A DNA stretch of 7,227 nt from Desulfobacterales bacterium (GTDB lineage: Bacteria > Desulfobacterota > Syntrophobacteria > B119-G9), in the NCBI GenBank assembly GCA_026992215.1, contig JALXAI010000157.1, positions 1-7,227 of the forward strand. The letters run 5' to 3'. The notes under the pieces were generated by a model that had not been told where the DNA came from, searched no databases, and saw only the letters and a program-made list of their open reading frames with translations. Shown piece by piece: positions 5,770 to 7,227 of the stretch (position 1 is the first letter of the stretch; every line of letters begins with the position of its first letter). Made by a program: the position numbers and the translations under genes.

Positions 5770-5797
5770 ATGTTAACCAGAAAATTCAAAATGTCAA
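5770..5797 (-). promoter_or_regulatory. Candidate sigma70 promoter of the mltD-rhodanese operon
   Basis: On the minus strand a perfect TTGACA (5797-5792) is followed 16 bases later by TAACAT (5775-5770); CATAAT (5772-5767) at 19 bases is an alternative -10. Transcription would start near 5762, leaving a leader of about 56 bases before the ATG at 5706. The perfect -35 supports the call; the -10 is uncertain. Confidence 0.55.
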
Positions 5798-6112
5798 GGT
5801 ATATTAGATTATAGCTGTGCTTTCAGTATGTTATGTGTGTGCTCGGATTCGCCCTGCTAAGCGGTTCGAAGGTTTTTAGCTGCAAGTGGCTGGTCATTCT
5901 AATGAAGATGGAATGGTCCCTCAACCGGACTGAATGAAACAGGTAGAACAAGAAATTTGTCTCGTATCGATTTGTTTACAATATCTTTGAGGTATCATTT
6001 ATTAGGAACTCCTGGCGAGGGGTTGATTCCGGCGGGATATTACTCGATAATGTTCTTCGGGGAAACCGATTAAAGTGGTAGCCTGGCTCTGAGTTGACTT
6101 TACCGAAAATGC

Positions 6113-6140
6113 TTGACAAACTGCAGGCCATCTTTATACT
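6113..6140 (+). promoter_or_regulatory. Sigma70 promoter of the DUF177-rpmF-plsX operon
   Basis: A perfect TTGACA (6113-6118) and TATACT (6135-6140, one mismatch) are 16 bases apart. Transcription would begin near 6147, about 25 bases before the first start codon. This is the only strong promoter seen for the three genes. Confidence 0.75.
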
Positions 6141-6171
6141 TACCAATTTACCTTGGTGATCGGAAAAGGGA

Positions 6172-6714
6172 ATGTTAATAAGGATTGACGAGATACCCAA
6201 AGCGGGGCTCCAGATTCATTTGCATAGAAAGCCGGAGTGGTTCAGGGAATTTATCAACCCTGAGGATATTATAGCCCCGGAACTCATAAAACCGCTGAAT
6301 GTTGATCTGGAAATCGTAAAAGAAAAGAATTTTTTTAAGGTAAAAGGGGTCGAGAGAGGTAATTTCAGGCTCCTGTGCCATCGCTGCGGAGAGCCTTTCG
6401 AGTACTTGCTTGAGGAATCTTTCGAATTTGTGTTGGTGGCGCAGGAATTTTCTCCAAAGGAGGAAGAGGTCGAGCTATCTCCGGAAGAAATGGATTACGA
6501 GTTTTTCGATGGCGAAAAAATAGATGTGGAAAAAATCCTCGTGGAACAGATATTTTTAGCCATGCCTCAAAAAATATTGTGCCGGGAGGACTGCAGGGGA
6601 TTATGCCCGCAGTGTGGTGCAAACTTGAATACAGAAATGTGTAGTTGTAATCAGGTTCGTGTCAATCCGATGTTTCAGGCGCTGGCGAACTGGAAACCAT
6701 CTCGCTCGGAATAG
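6172..6714 (+). CDS. DUF177 (YceD-like) protein
   Basis: This 180-residue protein begins MLIRIDEIPKAGLQI, the classic start of the DUF177 family, which is encoded next to rpmF across many bacteria. Proteins of this family have been linked to 23S rRNA or ribosome maturation, but the exact role is not settled. A first CxxC (C69, C72 in LCHRCGEPF) is followed by an acidic stretch (about 92-120). A C-terminal Cys cluster then follows at C137, C141, C145, C148, C157 and C159, probably binding zinc. Length is typical. The ATG at 6172 follows GGAAAAGGG; the GGAA part is suitably spaced, while AGGG is very close. It is the first gene of the operon and ends 53 bp before rpmF. Confidence 0.9.
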   Translation: MLIRIDEIPKAGLQIHLHRKPEWFREFINPEDIIAPELIKPLNVDLEIVKEKNFFKVKGVERGNFRLLCHRCGEPFEYLLEESFEFVLVAQEFSPKEEEVELSPEEMDYEFFDGEKIDVEKILVEQIFLAMPQKILCREDCRGLCPQCGANLNTEMCSCNQVRVNPMFQALANWKPSRSE

Positions 6715-6767
6715 ACATCTGAACTGATTAATTAAGATATAAATGCTAGCAAAGGAGTATATTTCTC

Positions 6768-6950
6768 ATGGCTGTACCCAAGCGGAAAGTATCGAAATCA
6801 AGGCGAAACAAGAGGAGAACTCACCAAAAGCTCAAAACGGTAAACCTGATCATTTGCCCTCAGTGCAGTGAACTTCATATGCCTCACAGGGCATGCCCTG
6901 AGTGCGGAAGGTACCGGGGCAAGGAAATTATTGAATTCAGGGAAGAGTAG
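6768..6950 (+). CDS. rpmF: 50S ribosomal protein L32 (zinc-binding form)
   Basis: This 60-residue basic protein of the large ribosomal subunit opens MAVPKRKVSKSRRNKRRTH, the invariant L32 N-terminus. Two CxxC pairs (C30/C33 and C43/C46) show it is the zinc-containing form rather than the Cys-less paralogue some bacteria use under zinc shortage. AAAGGAG at 6751-6757 lies ten bases before the ATG. It sits between the DUF177 gene and plsX, the usual order. The plsX start is 17 bp after its stop, so the two are almost certainly co-transcribed. Confidence 0.97.
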   Translation: MAVPKRKVSKSRRNKRRTHQKLKTVNLIICPQCSELHMPHRACPECGRYRGKEIIEFREE

Positions 6951-6967
6951 AGGGAAAAGTTTCAGGT

Positions 6968-7227
6968 ATGGGAAGGATTGCCTTAGACGCAATGGGAGGG
7001 GACTTTGCCCCCCTTGCTATTGTTGAAGGAGCGATAACGGCAACGGAAAAGAACGATGATGAAGTTGTCCTGGTTGGCGACCGGAGATTCCTGGGTCACC
7101 TGGTTGTTCCCGGACGTACTCAAAAGTCGATTCAAATCGTTGATTGCCCTCATTTCATAAGGATGGATGAGCCCGGCTCCAGGGTGATTCGCGGAAATAA
7201 AGAGTTCTCGGTGGCTCGTGCCATGGA
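6968..7227 (+). CDS. plsX: Phosphate acyltransferase PlsX (N-terminal part, runs off the window)
   Basis: The first 86 codons are present. The start MGRIALDAMGGDFAPLAIVEGA is the PlsX signature, and VVLVGD (residues 33-38) and IRMDEPGSRVIRGNKEFSVARAM (from about 64) follow family positions. PlsX makes acyl-phosphate from acyl-ACP, the first step of the PlsX/PlsY route to lysophosphatidic acid, at the inner face of the membrane. The ATG at 6968 lies directly after AGGT and about 13 bases after GAGG, a poor ribosome site, so translation may be coupled to rpmF. At the family KxxSS position the visible sequence reads NKEFS instead of the common KKDSS. The rest of the gene, and any fab genes after it, lie outside the window. 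Confidence 0.95.
   Translation, partial: MGRIALDAMGGDFAPLAIVEGAITATEKNDDEVVLVGDRRFLGHLVVPGRTQKSIQIVDCPHFIRMDEPGSRVIRGNKEFSVARAM

Larger units (their letters stand above)
5707..6171. other. Divergent intergenic region between mltD and the DUF177 gene
   Basis: This 465 bp spacer holds a promoter for each flanking operon (5770-5797 minus, 6113-6140 plus). I found no credible coding frame: a minus frame from 6200 to 5976 begins inside the DUF177 gene and its product looks random. A minus-strand AAAGGAG (about 5754-5760) has no start codon at a usable distance. The stretch 5820-6110 shows no tRNA, no recognisable small RNA and only short, weak inverted repeats. Its role is unassigned. Confidence 0.7.

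Noticed and set aside
5976..6200. 74-codon minus-strand frame in the spacer and DUF177 start
   Set aside because: It begins inside the DUF177 gene, has no family-like sequence and covers the operon promoter; it looks like a chance frame.
6712..6743. Internal promoter ahead of rpmF (TAGACA ... TATAAA)
   Set aside because: The spacer is 20 bases and the -35 is weak; the upstream promoter at 6113-6140 is sufficient.

Overview
The window reads as ordinary bacterial chromosome of moderate GC content. A LysM-containing MltD-type lytic transglycosylase lipoprotein, a membrane-anchored rhodanese, tRNA genes with and without an encoded CCA, and a DUF177-rpmF-plsX operon together fit a Gram-negative of the former Deltaproteobacteria (Desulfobacterota). 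That placement is an inference from gene content and sequence style, not from a search. No phage, insertion sequence, CRISPR array or rRNA was seen.

Layout, left to right. Positions 1-29 hold only the first codons of a minus-strand gene that leaves the window, with a strong ribosome binding site. A hairpin terminator and a two-gene tRNA operon follow (tRNA-Arg(TCG) then tRNA-Lys(CTT), minus strand), driven by a clear sigma70-type promoter at 397-425. A 66-residue two-helix DUF2065 membrane protein lies on minus at 513-713. Alanine racemase (alr) is on plus at 881-2014, with its own promoter. The 291 bp after alr contain an open plus-strand reading frame without a start codon that carries a CxxCH haem-type motif; it may be a cytochrome remnant. 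A small unrecognised gene (minus, up to 2662) follows and is bracketed by a 14 bp perfect inverted repeat. An EcfA/CbiO-like ABC ATPase (plus, TTG start at 2884) has a damaged signature motif. It overlaps tail to tail with a rhodanese gene (minus, 3560-4081), which sits just downstream of the lytic transglycosylase lipoprotein gene (minus, 4117-5706). A 465 bp divergent intergenic region has good promoters facing both ways. The window ends with DUF177 (yceD-like), rpmF (L32) and the first 86 codons of plsX, the usual order that links ribosome and phospholipid/fatty-acid synthesis genes.

Functional themes: cell-wall metabolism (alr supplies D-alanine, the lytic transglycosylase cleaves glycan strands), translation (tRNAs, L32) and lipid synthesis (PlsX). 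I do not see a coherent new multi-gene defence or biosynthetic system. The features most worth a second look are the ABC ATPase with LSSSE in place of LSGGQ/E and no visible partner, the CxxCH-bearing frame without a start codon, the small gene between inverted repeats, and two mutually exclusive hairpins at the start of the transglycosylase message.
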